Shown: positions 12,390 to 25,441 of the stretch, one piece after another | Numbering within the stretch: the stretch's first letter is position 1 | Layout: every line of letters starts with the position of its first letter | Assembly (NCBI RefSeq): GCF_040581485.1 | Contig: NC_090133.1 | Location: forward strand, 26,562,139 to 26,626,138 | Direction: 5' to 3' | From: Linepithema humile | Taxonomy: Eukaryota; Arthropoda; Insecta; Hymenoptera; Formicidae | DNA: 64,000 nucleotides | Position numbers and translations under genes: made by a program | The notes under the pieces: model-generated | Databases searched by the model: none | What the model was told of the DNA's origin: nothing | The model's input: only the letters and a program-made list of their open reading frames with translations

Positions 12390-13918
12390 AGAGACCGGTG
12401 CCAAGGGACGAGGCATAATAGAAAGAGATCCCTCCATTTTGCCAGCCATCTTTCGCGCAGGACCGACTAACCCACCCCCCGGACTACAAGTCTTTCTCTT
12501 CCGTCTCCCCCGCCCGTCCGCCCGCCCTTCGCCGTACTGCCGAAACAAACCACCCCCCAGGTTTTCTCGCCGGGGTAAAAGCTACGGAGAAAGGGCTACG
12601 ACGAGAGCACCGGAGAAGAGGGTTCTCCTACCGAAAGTAAGGGCTTAAAAATGCCCCGTGCTCCGCGCCCCCGCCTTCGTCCGTCCGTAGAAAGGGTGCC
12701 ATTCCTGGCAACCCCCAAAAATCATTAAAACCATCCCTCGCCAAGGACTCCTCTCGAGCCGACGGACGGGGACGGAGGAGACGGTAGGGAAATGCCTCGG
12801 AACAATCCTCGAGGAAATTCTTTCGGCAGGGAAGCAGCTGGCGTCAGCGAATTTTCGCGCCAGCCGCGCCGCGCGCCGGTTTCTTTAGAATCGCGTAATG
12901 ACCTCATGTTTCACCCTTAATGCCTGTAATCGTTGCTATCCCCCTTCGTTCGTTACGCATTCGGCGAATTCGTTTCGTGTGGAAACGCGACGGATAAGAG
13001 AAGGTAAGGAGCGCGTTCCGGCCGCAACGTGCCAATCGCAAGGTACGGAAACGGCGAGACGTGTTATTCGCCCATGACAATTGCTCGGGTGCTTCTTTCG
13101 CGAGGTTCGCGCCGACGCCACGCGTGGGTGGAAACGCCTCCCGAAGCAATTTAGCGTAATTTCAGTACTTTCGCGGCCCTTATTGCGCGGGAAGATGGTG
13201 GAATGACCATGGCTGGCACGCGAAAGGGTCGTGTGCTCCCCGCCATTGCGATGAATACTACAAAGTACAAATACCACCCTCCGCGTTGTCGGTAGAAAAT
13301 TGTCGAGCCACTTCCATCGTCACTTATTTACGATGAGAGCAACAACACGTGACATTTGCGACGGAGCGACGACGTAGGCGGCGACCTATCATCCGTCTGG
13401 GAAGATAATCGTCGCCGGTTGCGAGGTAGATCGGGCAAGGTGACCGGAAGGACAACGGAAGCCGGACTGAAAAATCCGAAAACTAGGTGAAAAAATCACG
13501 ATTCATCGGAGGAGGCCAGATGTTGCGTCATGTGCGCCCGCACGCACGCACGCCCGCCCGCCGCCTTTCGCTCACACGCACGGCTTGTGGCGCGCGCCGA
13601 GAGAAAAAATCCTACCACCGTCGCCGCCTCATTACGATGATGACTGGAGAGCGACCGGAAAGTCTCGCCAGTAATCAGACTGTAATTTGTCTTCACGGCT
13701 ATAAATTACGGCAGATTGCAGGACGCGCGTCCTATTTTGCAAACATTTTACACAACGGTTCTAAAATTGTTTCGCAATCCAGTTCTGTGATGTAAAAATT
13801 TGAAGTCTACGGGGGGCTCGCAACATATTCCGATATATGATATATAAAAATTTTACACTTTACATTTGCATTTGCAAATGTTGACGTTTCTCGAAGTGAT
13901 AATGTTTTATAAGATTTC

Positions 13919-13937
13919 TTTTTTTTTTTTTTTTTTT
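13919..13937. repeat. Poly-T run
   Basis: Nineteen consecutive T residues in AT-rich DNA. It could be the tail of an old minus-strand retroposon, but no element body is recognisable. Confidence 0.9.
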
Positions 13938-15020
13938 GTGAAAAATTGCAAGTTTTATAAATTGATTGTTTTTCGACGCATTCCACATTTAAAAAGTGCG
14001 ATTAATGAATAAATGAGTCGAACTGGCGACTTCGTCGCGAAAGCAAAGGATCTCGATTTTATCCAAAGAAAGCGAACTTCCAGTCGTTCGGAAGATGCCG
14101 CGAGCGATTTTCCCGGCGAGCGATATAAATTCGTCTAATCTAAATCGAGGTAGCTTCAATTTCAGATCTCCTTCCGGCCGTGCCCCCTCGCCTCCCTCAT
14201 CTAACCGCGCTCGGCAATCCTTTGCCCCGGTGTGTAACCCACCTCCCTTATATTCCTCCTTCCGCCTCTTCCTCCTTTATCCACCCACCATCGCCTCGTG
14301 CTCGCAAGTCCTGTTATTCCAGGATTCCTTAGTTGCCTAAGACGCCTTCGCCGACCGCAGAGTAAAGTATGGGGCCATACTTCACCCGCGGGGGCTACGT
14401 CTACCCCGCCGTCCCTTTCATCCCTCCCGCCCCCTTCTGCCGCTCGGCGGTGTCTAATGAAACTTTGAAAAATCACCGAAATTAACCGAATTTGAATTAC
14501 ACCGAGTTCCTCGGAACGGGAGAAGCCCCGGGGAAAGTGAGAGAATCGCGAGGGCGCGCGGATGGAGATCGAGGGGTCAGGAAGAAACTTCAAGAACCCC
14601 TTTTTGTCTCTGTCGCAGGATTCCACCAAACTTTGACTTCCTTCGCAGCTTCCTTCCGTCTCGGAGAACAAGCAACTGTTTGAGTGAAGATTGCTCGAAT
14701 ATCTTCAATATCTTCCTTAATAATAATATTTTTTTTTCTTTCATTTTTCTGGTCGTTATCTCCTCGAAAATTATTTTGATTTATTTTGGTGGAAAAAAAT
14801 CAGTGATTAAATTGGAATTTTCTGCGTTATTAAAGCACTAATTACACGCGAATTTCACGGTAACATTCGCAACAGTATCACACGTCGACGTCACGAGGAA
14901 CATTCCTTCGCAAAATCGCAAAAAATCCGAACGAATCGCACTGTTCGCGACGCGACCGACCGATCGTCGCGCAAAATCGCGAATAACTGTGACCAGTGTC
15001 GCGTGTCCAATAGAAACTGA

Positions 15021-15095
15021 CCGACTGGACCCCGGGCGAAAAAGTGACCGCCACTGCGAGCCCCCCGGCCGCTCGTACTTTTTGGGTCCAGTCGG
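15021..15095. other. Bulged hairpin-forming sequence (possible small structured RNA)
   Basis: The arms CCGACTGGACCC (15021-15032) and GGGTCCAGTCGG (15084-15095) are perfectly complementary. A second helix, AAAAAGT (15039-15045) with ACTTTTT (15077-15083), stacks on it. On the right side the two helices are contiguous, and on the left there is a six-base bulge. A third small helix, CGAGC/GCTCG (15057-15061 and 15071-15075), closes the loop. The 75-nt size and shape resemble a microRNA precursor, but no known insect microRNA matches. A DNA cruciform or a chance structure in GC-rich DNA is equally possible. Confidence 0.25.
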
Positions 15096-16580
15096 CTGTA
15101 CGGCGACCCTACGTGCGCGAAAGGAAGGAAGGCCGAAGGAGCGAATAAAGGTGGAAACTGGACAAACCAGTTTACCGTTTTCGAAATTAGGCTCCCCCGG
15201 CCAACGGGACCACGGCTGTCCGATGTCCAGCGTGTCCAGGGGTGCGTGTGTACGGGCCCCGACACAACGCCGGCTCAGGACGTTGGTGAATACCCCTAGC
15301 TCGCAGTGTCGTTGTTAAACCGCTCTACGACACTGATTCTTTTCTATTGTTGCGCCGAAATAAAAGACTGGAGGCTGGCGGCCCTCGAGCGTGAGTGCGC
15401 AGCCATGGCGATCGGGAATGCGAGTGCGACAGAACGAGTCGGGCCGTCAAGCCTTCGACGTTAGTCTGCGAGTAACGCGATTGACACGATGAAAAGGTAA
15501 TAATACACGTTCAATTAAAAGTGCGCTCCGCGAATCTTTCGCCGTCAAACGAAATTACCAGTGATCGTGTGCGCGGAATGCCGGCTATTCCGATCCGGAA
15601 TTGAGAAAATTATTTAATTGAGGAATTTCTGTTTTATAGAACGTAATTATGTTAGATGTAATTCTGGAAAGTTTCATTTCATTAATGCGCTCGCGGCAAA
15701 TTGTAACTAATTTGGATTTTTGGTTCATCGTTCCACTATCATTGGTACGTTTTATCTACAATCTTTCATTCAAGCGAAATGTCCATTCAAAGAAAGATTC
15801 GAATAGAATTCTTATAATTTTACGAATCAAGTAGAGAGAATTTATATATACAATTTCTTGAGTTTCAAGATTTGCCATCTTTTCTCTGCGAAAGAAAAGA
15901 AACATGCTATTGATTTTTTAAGTTAATCAGACAATGAACGAAGAAATGTCTATGTCACTTTTAGACACTTCAAACGCACAGCCAGATGGACCGTATCCAA
16001 TTCAGTCGCAACGGACGTCGCGACAATTTATTCAGTCGCGATACCCTAAATCCACGAGTCTCGTGCAGTTTTACGGTGTCTGGTAGACAGGTGGAATGAA
16101 GCGGCGACGCCGGCGTAGTGTCAGCCGGATCTTGAAGAACGTCGCGCGACGCGCGAAGAGGGATTACGAAAGACGAAAAGGAAGAGAGAGGACGCGCGCG
16201 CGGCTTGCGAAGGAGGAAGACGCGGCGCGACGCGTGTATATGTGTGGGTGGAAGGTGACAGCGGAGGCTGCGACGGTGGCGGCGGTATCGCGGCGGCGGT
16301 GATGGAGGCCGGAGGTGGCGGTGTGTGGCGTCGAGAACGAGGCAAAAAGGGGGCCGCAGCATCCAGGAGAGCCCCGGGGCCGGGGCTCGTAAACACGGCG
16401 ACAGAGTCTCTTGTTTTCTTATCTACGGCGGTAACAATGGGCCCCCAAGAAACAAAAGACGAAAGACGGGCTATTTATTTCGGTCCATTGTTCCCGGCGG
16501 CGTAGCGCCGTAGCGCGGGCGTCGAGCTTGCGAGAGAAGCCCGAGGCTGAAGAGACTGGTGCGGGGGTGGTCGCGGGGAA

Positions 16581-16611
<31 letters not shown>
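16581..16611. repeat. (ACG)n trinucleotide repeat
   Basis: About ten ACG units. It reads poly-Asp in one plus frame and poly-Ser on the minus strand. Confidence 0.95.
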
Positions 16612-16612
<1 letters not shown>

Positions 16613-17457
16613 CTACCTACCTCGAGAGATGGCTGCAGAGAACCGCACGCCATAAAGGCTAAACGCTATGAAATGCTACGCGGGTCCTCTCCTACGGCGG
16701 TGCCATGCATCGCCTCTCGCTGGAGAGTCAAGGGTCTATCGTGCCTTTCGCGGGAGATAACGAGCTTACGAGCTTTAATACGACGGTGAAATACTTACAG
16801 CCGGCACCGTGAGTATCGCCGGTTGCGATGTAATTATGCCGCGCGTTTAAAATTAACAAATCGGATTAATAGAAACTGCGATCGAGGCGTCGCTTTGAAG
16901 ATTTCCGGACGAAACGCCGCCGCACGTCGAGAGCTTGTAATTAGAATCAGATTCGCATTGACGTTTGGATGTAACGTCGTCGGGCGTTCGCGATTAATAC
17001 AATTTATCGTGTCATTGAATGCAAGTATTCGGAATTATACATAAAAAAAGATTGGTCGGATTTTAATCTAAATGCACAGATAATCCAAGCAAGATAAGAT
17101 TAATTACATTACATAATAAAATATTAAGAAGAACATATACGTAATTTAACATTGTTTTGAAACAATCTACTTGAAAATATTTTAGAATCCAATTTCTTCG
17201 CAGAAAACATGCGTTTAAGAAACAGCATGTAAATCATGTATATTTAAACACGGAGCAATTGCATCGCTTTATCAAGATTGCGCGATACAATCGGATTGGT
17301 CTCTCAGATGTTACGAATGGGGCCTAAATCTCGAGCGCCGCGGCGTCGCTTGGTGGCAGCGAATTAATTAAAATTTTCGCAGTCACGGCCGAGATGGCTG
17401 GGCGGCGAGGGGCCAATTTTCCGGCAAGAAAATTCTGATTCTAATTTCATGCAAATG

Positions 17458-17482
17458 GCCGCCGCCGCCGCCGCCGCTGCCG
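17458..17482. repeat. (GCC)n trinucleotide repeat
   Basis: About eight GCC units with one GCT change. Frames through it read poly-Ala or poly-Gly. Confidence 0.9.
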
Positions 17483-19416
17483 GGGTACGGCAACACCACC
17501 GCGCCGTTGACGGTGCGGCAGTGGCACGAAGAAGGGGGTTGCACGAAGGCACGGCGCGGTGGTGCACGAAGGGTTGCGTGACGAAGGTGGGGCGAGGGTG
17601 GCCCCCGGAGCCGGCGACTCGAAACTCCGGCGCTCCGAGGGTGGGCCAAGAGGGGGGTAAGAAGAGCGACAAAACAATGGAACGAAATTTAAATTATGCT
17701 CCCCGCAAAATGGCGATCGTATGCAAAGCGATGCTTATCCGGCGGAGGAGAAAGAGAGGGCGGGCGCCGACTTCGCAGACGCCGCCAGACGCGGAGCCGT
17801 CGCTTCTTCTCCTCGCTGCCGGAATCGTTTCTTCCTCCGCTCCTTCTTTTTTTCCCCCTTTTCCTCCTCTGTCGTCCACAGTCCCTACGAATCTCATTCT
17901 CTGCGGTTGCGCCGCTTTTTACGCACCTTGCGCACCGTTTCGCCTCCTCCACCTGTCGGCCTACTTTCAGAAACGCTCGTCTCGTTCGCTCGGCTCGTTC
18001 GTCCTTCTTCCCTCGCGATTTATCTCTCTTCACGTTGTATTATTGCACGTTCCTCGTACGATCACCGTAATTTGGGATGATTAATTGCGCGACTCGCGGT
18101 GTCATCCCGCAAATGGCGCACGCGCTACGGCGGATAAATCGTCATAATCGGCGTAATCGAGGCGTACCCCTTTTTATGTGTCCCCTGAAAGAAAGAGAGA
18201 GAAGGAGCGAGCCGCGAGAACGATACTCTTGTCCCGGGTGGTTTTCTCTCGTCGTGCGAGAGGGTAGCGTCGGCAGGGTGGAAGGTAGGTGAGGGTGGAA
18301 GACGGGCGGTCGGAAGGCGGCGGGAGGCGGGAGGATGGATTCATTTATCTTTCTCGTAGATCTAGCTTATATTTCACCGCCCCCCGAGGCAGATACTAAG
18401 ACGAATGGTCTCTCGAGCAGATCTTACAAAACATCACCCCCCATCCACCTCGCCCTTCTCCGCCGCCACCCGCCGTCCTCGTCTCTCCCGCCGCCCCGCG
18501 CGGCTTGCCATCGAATGCAAATGTAAAACACTGAAGAGGCGAGCTAACCTTCTCAACGTCTTGTCAGACGTGAAATCGCGCGCATTAGTTTCGGGCACGA
18601 CAAAAAGCGGCGGACATTGCGGCCGAGTATCAAGATTAATGGCAGCGCGGAACGTTAATTCTCCGCGGTGGAAAATTCCGGCGCGGGTATAAATCGTAAT
18701 TAAAGTATATTCGCGAGTTTCAACTGTGTCATTTCATCGAATCGGAGAATGCCTCGACGATTAGTAATTGCGATAGTGCAAAAATACGTGGATCGCGGCA
18801 AAAATATAACCATTAGGCCGCGGGATATTTGATAAACCTCATCGCAAAAACTATCGAGCAAAGAGAGATTTTATAAAGCTTTATATAGACCGAGCATGAC
18901 GTTCGAATTACTTGCGACCGAGTTTATTTCACTCGTTCGCCGCTCTCTCGAATAAAAGCCATTAATTACCGAACTTCCCGCTCTCATATATATTACCCAT
19001 AAAATCAACCGCTCGTATTATGCCATGGATATCCGCCGCGGCTGCATATTTATCCATATACGTTTCGATTTAGAAGCTCGATAAACTCAGTTAATTACAG
19101 ATGAAGTGAAATGTTGCTCCAAAAATCAGAGGTTGAATATTTTGACTCGCATTAATGCGACCAAGTATTTTTCCAAGTATTTTCCGCCTTAATAATACAG
19201 TGAATTACGTTGGAAAATCAGTTGATATTATTTATGAAATTAATTATACGAGCTGGAAAGTACTTTCGTACGAAATTCATCAGATCCAGCTACTTAAAAT
19301 TCAGCTTACGCTATTCTTTTATCTTTCCGAGTATAGTCATAAATTTTAGGAGTGTGTAATGTTTTGATCATATGATTAATATTTAGATTATTTCATTATT
19401 TTTACGTTGCACTTAC

Positions 19417-19482
19417 TTGTGTCAATATCTGGAAAGGCGATCTGTACATTCAGTGCATATTATTGTACATGACTTCATTTAT
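19417..19482 (-). other. Candidate 66-nt exon, minus strand (untranslated or start-codon exon)
   Basis: The minus strand carries an excellent acceptor: a pyrimidine tract of more than 20 nt ending TTTTGTTGCAG (intron ending at 19483). The donor CAA|GTAAGTGC follows 66 nt later. All three frames entering from the acceptor stop inside, so it cannot be a fully coding internal exon. It could be a 5' untranslated exon, or the exon holding the start codon: ATG at 19449 reads MYRSPFQILTQ in phase 0 into the donor. It is the best acceptor/donor pair I found in the window. No downstream partner can be assigned. Confidence 0.3.
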
Positions 19483-20050
19483 CTGCAACAAAAGAAAAAG
19501 AGAAAGATTATTAACTCGTTTGCGACCGTCGTTAGAAAGATTTTTAAAGCTCGTTAAAAATTCGCCGTAAAGGCAGCAATTGGAACGTGACGCGGGATTG
19601 AACGAAGCACATTTGCGTCCTCGCAAATCGTGCCGCGGAATTAAGAAGCAGCGAGGGGGAAGCGGGGGGAGAAGGGGGGGGGCTTTAAGAATGACCCAAA
19701 CTGGGGTGGCCAGGAAGTGACCACCTGGACACACGTTTGGTTGACCGGTCGAACGGGTTCGCGATAAAAATTCTCCGGAAAAGTTGCAGCCGTACGCGCG
19801 CATTCGAAAAACCGGTTCCCATAATGCCGAAACGGGGGTTCGCTGACCGTTGGCCGACCCTGAAGGGTAGCCCGCGGCGAGGGTTGCGTAAGAAAGGGTC
19901 AGGTCACGATAAATAATCGCGAGCTACCATCCAAGAACCGAAGGCTTTCCCACGAATGTCCTTGTCGAAGCTCCTTCGGTCGATTCGAGAATACATTGGT
20001 GCAATTATTTTATACCGTGGTATTAATTTCCGTCGAAGAAAAAAAAAACA

Positions 20051-20126
20051 ATGCTCTACACGATGTTTGCAAAGATCGTTCTGACAAAGTTATGTTTAAA
20101 TATGAGCACATACGTATCCACGCGAG
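20051..20126 (+). CDS. Candidate first coding exon, 25 codons
   Basis: An ATG in the insect-favoured context AAAACAATG opens 25 codons, MLYTMFAKIVLTKLCLNMST onward. The frame runs into a good donor, GAG|GTGAGA at 20127, in phase 1. The N-terminus is mildly hydrophobic but not a clear signal peptide. Unspliced, the frame stops after 11 further codons. No TATA box or initiator is obvious upstream. Confidence 0.18.
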
Positions 20127-21616
20127 GTGAGATTAAGAGTCGAGGCAGCGGGGCGAGATGATATGTCTAGCGGGTTCAAATTGGTAACTCTAGAAGATCA
20201 AGATGAAAAACGAGCCGAACGCCCCTTAGCCTTTCCTCATCGTGGTCCTTCAACTCCCACCCCTCATCCTTGCCGGTCGGTACCTCTACAGGATACCCGT
20301 GCGCGGCTTGAAACACACCGCCGCCACCCTCTTTGAAACAGCCCTCGCGAGGCTACGCTCCTGTTTTAATATTAATGGAAAGGCTGATGGGAAACCTGAA
20401 AGGAAGGAAATTGAAGGAAAATAAAAGGAGCGGCGTCCCGACGCGCGCCACGCGCGCACTGAAAGCTTAGGCGTCGTGCGTCCTTTGGAAATTCCTGCGG
20501 GTATCCTTTCACACGGGCCAAGATCGTCGTGCGGATTGCGTCGCTTCATTCCACGCATTATGAGCCTGTCGAATATTTCGGTGTCCTCTCAGCTCGACGA
20601 GGAAAAATAAATGCGAAAAAAGAATCATTTTATGTCGCGGTCGTGAACGGAAAAACAATACAACCTTGTTGCTGGGACTTTATTAAAATCATTATAAAAT
20701 AATTATAAAATAATACCAAAAAAAAAACATAAAATTATGTAACACAATATTTTAAGTATAATAATATTAAAAATTATAAATATAAAATATAAAATTACGA
20801 AATAATATTATGATTACACGAAAAGATGATGAAAATAATGCATATAAAATAAGCCGACAATACACGTCGTTTTAGGTGAAGACAATGTTAAACAAAGCAC
20901 GAAGTTGACTGATTACGAGAACCGACCTGACGCGCGGATGAGCGATGATTTTATGTTCCGCTCCGTCATTCGCGTTACATGTTTTCGTTTCATTTGGCCG
21001 GGAAAGGTGTCGACGATGTTTTCTCGGGAAGGCGTGCTTTCGCGAATTCGGTATAGTATTTATTCGCCGCGCGCACTCGTCCTATCGAGAAACCGGAATG
21101 ATATGGCAAAGGATGCTACGTTGCTACGGCAACTAGACGTGATTGATAGCGGAATATATAATAATTAATTTTAAATACATCGAACTAAGTAAGTTTCGAT
21201 CTAGAGACACAATCAAGACTCTCGATCGAGCGATAAACTGTTAGCAACGTTTTCAAGGTAACCAAACAGGGCAAACATTATTAATTCACAAATGTTATTT
21301 TACAGGAAAAACAAGCGAAGGAAGAAAGAGAATATGTCACATCTTAATTCGGAATTTAATGTGTAATTCAAGTATGATGAGAGTACATTGGAAAGTTGTA
21401 TATAAGTCTCTTCGCTTATAAGTTCAGTGAACGAACAGATGCGTATCGATAATTGCACCGATAACGCGTTGAAGAAAAAAGCAAGGAATATTTTTGCGTA
21501 CTTAAGGATTGGCAAAAGCGGTCGACACACTTTTCGGCCGACTGACACCGCGGCTGGATTACCCTCACAAAGGACTCGCGTTGCCGGTGTAATGTATCGT
21601 GGCGGCCAGAACGGCC

Positions 21617-21618
<2 letters not shown>

Positions 21619-21683
<65 letters not shown>
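21619..21683. repeat. (AG)n microsatellite
   Basis: About 32 uninterrupted units. It produces Arg-Glu and Leu-Ser repeats in open frames. Confidence 0.97.
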
Positions 21684-21687
<4 letters not shown>

Positions 21688-23250
21688 GACCACGCTGGAT
21701 CATATACGAGGTTTCATACGGACATGCAGGACACACGGAAGGCGGAAGGACTCGCGGCTTCTCTCCAGGAGCGGCTTTCGTCCTTTTATCTCGAACTGCG
21801 GGGCCGCTCTCTCGCGCCGGGCAAGCCGGGCGTCTTGGAGCGGGCGTCTCCTGGACGACGCCTCGGATCAATACCGACGCCCAGCGTCTCATTGGCCCCT
21901 TCTCTTAGGTGCCGTGGAAAATCGCCCCGGAGATGACGGCCAGGAAGAGGCAAGAGGGCGGCGGAGGAAGAGAGCGGGTGGGCCGAGGGGATGAGAGACA
22001 GCCGTGCGGACCTTCCTTCCTTCCTCCATCCTTCCACAGCCTCCGGCCATTCTTTGCAGCCCCTTTCGGCCTTCGTTTTCTCGTTTCACTTGTTCGTTCT
22101 TTCGTCGACGCGCGACTTCTTTGCGCTATTCGACTTTCATCACGTTGGATTATTATGCATTTAATGCTCGCATTCGTGATGAATATTTTTCATTCATTTT
22201 TATCTTGCAATTAACGAAAATAAACTTCACAATATCTGTTAAATGTATCCATTTACATTTTCGCTGATATTCGCTTTCATGTTATTGTTACGCGTATTGG
22301 CGATACATTTGAATTGGATATATTTATTTTTTGAGAATATATATTTTTTGCCGATAAAACATTCGCGTCATTTGTGTTCGTCTAATTTATTGCATGCATC
22401 ACGGAAAATTGAGATAAAATTTATACGCTACGAATTTTATGGAGCTCGATTTTTTTAATGCTCCGAATCTTTCACTCGTTTTCTCAACGTTATCTACATA
22501 TACGAATGTTCGCGTTGCGGCGGAAAGTTTTGCATAAATTCCCAATAATGGAGAGTTTATTCCACGCGTTACTCCGCCACGGAGTCCGGCCATTCTTTGC
22601 CGCCCTCTCCATCCTACCTCATCCTGCCTATCTTCCTGCCCGCGAGTCTGTTTCAGAAACATCTACAATAGCGACAAACGCTTGCATCACAGGCGAGGAA
22701 AATGGCTCGATATACCGGGATATAAATTCCTTGTTATAAAGGATGCATTCGAGATTGCGTCTGAAACATTCATAATTGAAAGGTTTCTCGTCCTCGAGAG
22801 CGCATTAAGTCGCCTTTTTGCGCGAGTTTCGCGCGCCGCACACGACCCGATATTGTTTGTACCAATTGCATTGCCGTTCCATTTTCCTCGAAATATAATT
22901 GCCTCGTAGGTATCAACTACGTAAGCTTTACGAAGTAACGAATTGCATAAGCCGTGTCTGAGTAAAATAGTATTCAGCTATTTTTGATGCGGTTTTAAAA
23001 ATAGTCTTTATAAAGTAATGTGAGAAGTAATCAAAGAGGTTATACAAAATGTTTCTCATTAGTTAAAATTGAAAAAAAATCGCAATACAATTATTAATTT
23101 TGCGCTTTGCAATACAATTGTTAATTATACTTGGAATTATTTTCATTAAATTCTTATTTCTATAATCACTTGTAAAAATATGGCTTTAATAAATCCGTTA
23201 AAATAAAAAAGTATCAGAAAGGCTTTTTTTATTTTCTAAAAAGACAGAGA

Positions 23251-23285
23251 TCTCTCTCTCTCTCTCTTTCTCTCCCTCTCTTTCT
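23251..23285. repeat. Imperfect (CT)n microsatellite
   Basis: A CT-rich tract of about 35 bases with TTTC and CCCT interruptions. Confidence 0.9.
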
Positions 23286-24901
23286 GTCGATTCGTCCTCT
23301 CGACGGGGCAAATACGGCTGCATTTATTTTTCATAAGACGGAGGAGCGATGTTCGACGGGAAACTTCAGTAACGCATACAGAAAGCCACACGAGCTGACC
23401 GCGTGTCCACATGTCGAGGCGTGAGGTCACTTCGGAAAGCCGCGTCGTCGTTTTCACAAACTTTCGTAGCCATCGGGAGGATCGTCCCGACGGCAAGGAT
23501 CAAGGCGAGGATATGTGTGTACGCGTGCCGAAGTGATTTTTTGCGCTCTCGGACCCTCTTTTCTTTTTTTACCGGCCGACCGATCTTCCCACACTTTCAA
23601 TCCTCCCGCCATATCCTTTTCTCCTCCTCCCTTTTTATCTTTCGCCTGAAACCTCCGCAGCCCATCTTTTTTACCTCCTCGACCCTTTTCCCTCTCTCTT
23701 CCTCCTCTCGCCTTGTCACTTCGTATCTACGCTCGAAAGGTACGGCACGCGGCACGAGACACATTATTAGCTTAATAACTCCGGGGGACCTTTTTTAATC
23801 CCGCCACCGCTTCAGGAGAAGCTGCCTCCGCAGAAGACTTTAATTAAAAAATAAACAAGCGAGCCGGGGCCGGTAAACGTGCGAGAGATTTAAAGAGCCC
23901 TCCGGGGGGGTCCTGGGACATTTGCATTTCGATTTTCGGTCGAGTTCTCGACCCAAGAACATCCCGGAAGCCTGTCACTGCCAATTCACGCGAGACCCGC
24001 TGAGGATTAGTCTAAACAATTGTTACACAAGCGCAGAGATCTCTCGCCCCGCGAGGTTTATATGCGATTCGATAGCAAGAAAATGAATCATTAACCAATC
24101 ACCATTTCGACCGGACAAAAACTGTCAACGGACAGAAATTGTCGCCGTAGCCGACGCTAATGGCGCGGCTATCCGATAAAATAGTGGGGACATAAATAAA
24201 AAATCGGCCGGCGCTCGTGTTTGCGTTCTGTCGATAAGCGGGTGGCAGGGGCAAAAATCTGTATCGCTTAACTTTTCAACACGTACAAATAATTAAATGG
24301 CTAACGAGATTTCACGGACGGAGGTGTGCGGTTCGCGCGCGGGTGTCCACAATCGATCGCGATATTCGCTAAACATTTGCGACGTGCAGTTTACGTTTTA
24401 TTCCGGGATCGACACATCGATTAACTGGATATATAATTACCACTTGACAAATCCGTCGACATGATACGCCCACTTTTATACTAACCGCGAATAAACTAGA
24501 TTAGCGAGAGCATAAACATTTTAAGCTACTAATAAATTAAATAATAACAGATATGATTAAAAAAATATTTGCCGCGACATGAAAATAAACCTCGCACAAT
24601 TGTTAACACAATATCTTAATACATGATACACAATGGCAATTTTCATACATAAACGTAACTAATAATTACTGTACCTAAAATATATAAGAAAATATAATAT
24701 CTAATAATTTCGCAATGTAGCTTGCAATACTTTTTCGATAAACTCCTTAATTCATTAGTCTGATAAATCCTTGCGAAAAAGATTGGTCCAAAGAGGAAAA
24801 TGTAGTAAGAAATTCGTCGATTGCAGTCGTAGCATTTCCTGTTTGCGCTACTATTTGCGAAGCCACATTTTCCGTAGGCTCCACGGAGACGTAGACTTTA
24901 C

Positions 24902-25041
24902 CTGCAGATTACGAACGACCAATCGTGGCCTAGCTGGCGAGGACCGGTAAGGTGTCCGGCCGCTTATTTTTCCTCCGGGAGGGTGAGACTTACGGGGTGG
25001 GGATAAGTCGCGGGGGTAGGAGGGTGTGTGGGATGGCCAGC
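24902..25041 (-). CDS. Candidate 140-nt internal coding exon, minus strand
   Basis: On the minus strand, some 35 nt of nearly pure pyrimidine (25044-25080) ends in CCCAAG at 25042. An open frame follows and ends at the donor CAG|GTAAAG (intron from 24901). It encodes about 46 residues of Pro/Ser/Arg-rich, probably disordered protein, including PRKSHPPGGKISGRTPYR and ending RLVVRNLQ. The tract quality and consensus donor are the main support. The frame is stop-poor because of composition, and no domain is recognisable. Confidence 0.22.
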
Positions 25042-25258
25042 CTTGGGCGAAAGAGGGGAAAAGGCGGGAAAGTGGGGTAAAATAGGCCGCCGGGTGGGGA
25101 CGAGGAGGGCGACACTTAGATGGTAAATCGCGGAGAAGGGGCGAAACGAACGACGCAGGGCGAGAAGGGGGACAGAACGGGGGGTGGACGCCCTGATAGG
25201 CGTCCGAGCGACAGAGTCTACACTTCGTTAACCCATTGCAATGTTATTTAATTTGCAG

Positions 25259-25441
25259 AGTACACGGCGGCGAGACTCTGCCTCGGGTAATTTTGAATTT
25301 TCAACGAGCCAAGTGGACGTTAAGACAGAGGCGGAGCACGGCTATTCATGTATTGACGCACTTCGAACGGCTCGGCTACGAGACCCTTGGAAACGTTACT
25401 CGATACAATATGATAGAAAATGCTGCAGCGCTGTTAATTAG
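25259..25441 (+). CDS. Candidate terminal coding exon, 60 codons
   Basis: A plus-strand acceptor (TTATTTAATTTGCAG, ending at 25258) opens a phase-0 frame. It begins STRRRDSASGNFEFSTSQVD, is followed by a Glu/His/Tyr-containing stretch, and ends RKCCSAVN before TAG. Codon content looks protein-like, but a second frame over the same DNA (…HVLTHFERLGYETLGNV…) is open too and is equally plausible. No AATAAA is present in the next 100 bases. No family is recognised. Confidence 0.18.
   Translation, partial: STRRRDSASGNFEFSTSQVDVKTEAEHGYSCIDALRTARLRDPWKRYSIQYDRKCCSAVN

Larger units (their letters stand above)
12390..19416. other. Long spacer with GC-rich islands, no gene recognised
   Basis: It contains a poly-T run at 13919, a bulged hairpin at 15021, an (ACG)n tract at 16581 and a (GCC)n tract at 17458. 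At 15404 an ATG in perfect GCCATGG context opens 19 codons only. At 15482 a short ATGAAAAG runs into a donor-like GTAATA at 15490. At 18077 an ATG frame of 69 codons ends at a donor-like GAAG|GTAGGT (18285), in a poor start context. The AT-rich segments 13.8-14.1, 15.6-16.0, 16.8-17.3 and 18.7-19.4 kb hold nothing recognisable. Confidence 0.45.
20127..24901. other. Spacer with (AG)n microsatellite, mostly AT-rich
   Basis: The interval 20690-20880 is extremely AT-rich. The (AG)n tract lies at 21619. At 22458 an ATG opens 93 codons with a non-repetitive, protein-like composition (ending GEENGSIYRDINSLL). It overlaps the stop of an upstream hydrophobic 71-codon frame as TAATG. Neither has splice or homology support. 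The stretches 23.8-24.9 kb and 22.9-23.2 kb hold nothing recognisable. Confidence 0.45.

Noticed and set aside
16801..16808. Eight bases between TTACAG and GTGAGTATC, a possible microexon
   Set aside because: The acceptor lacks a pyrimidine tract. The spacing is probably chance.
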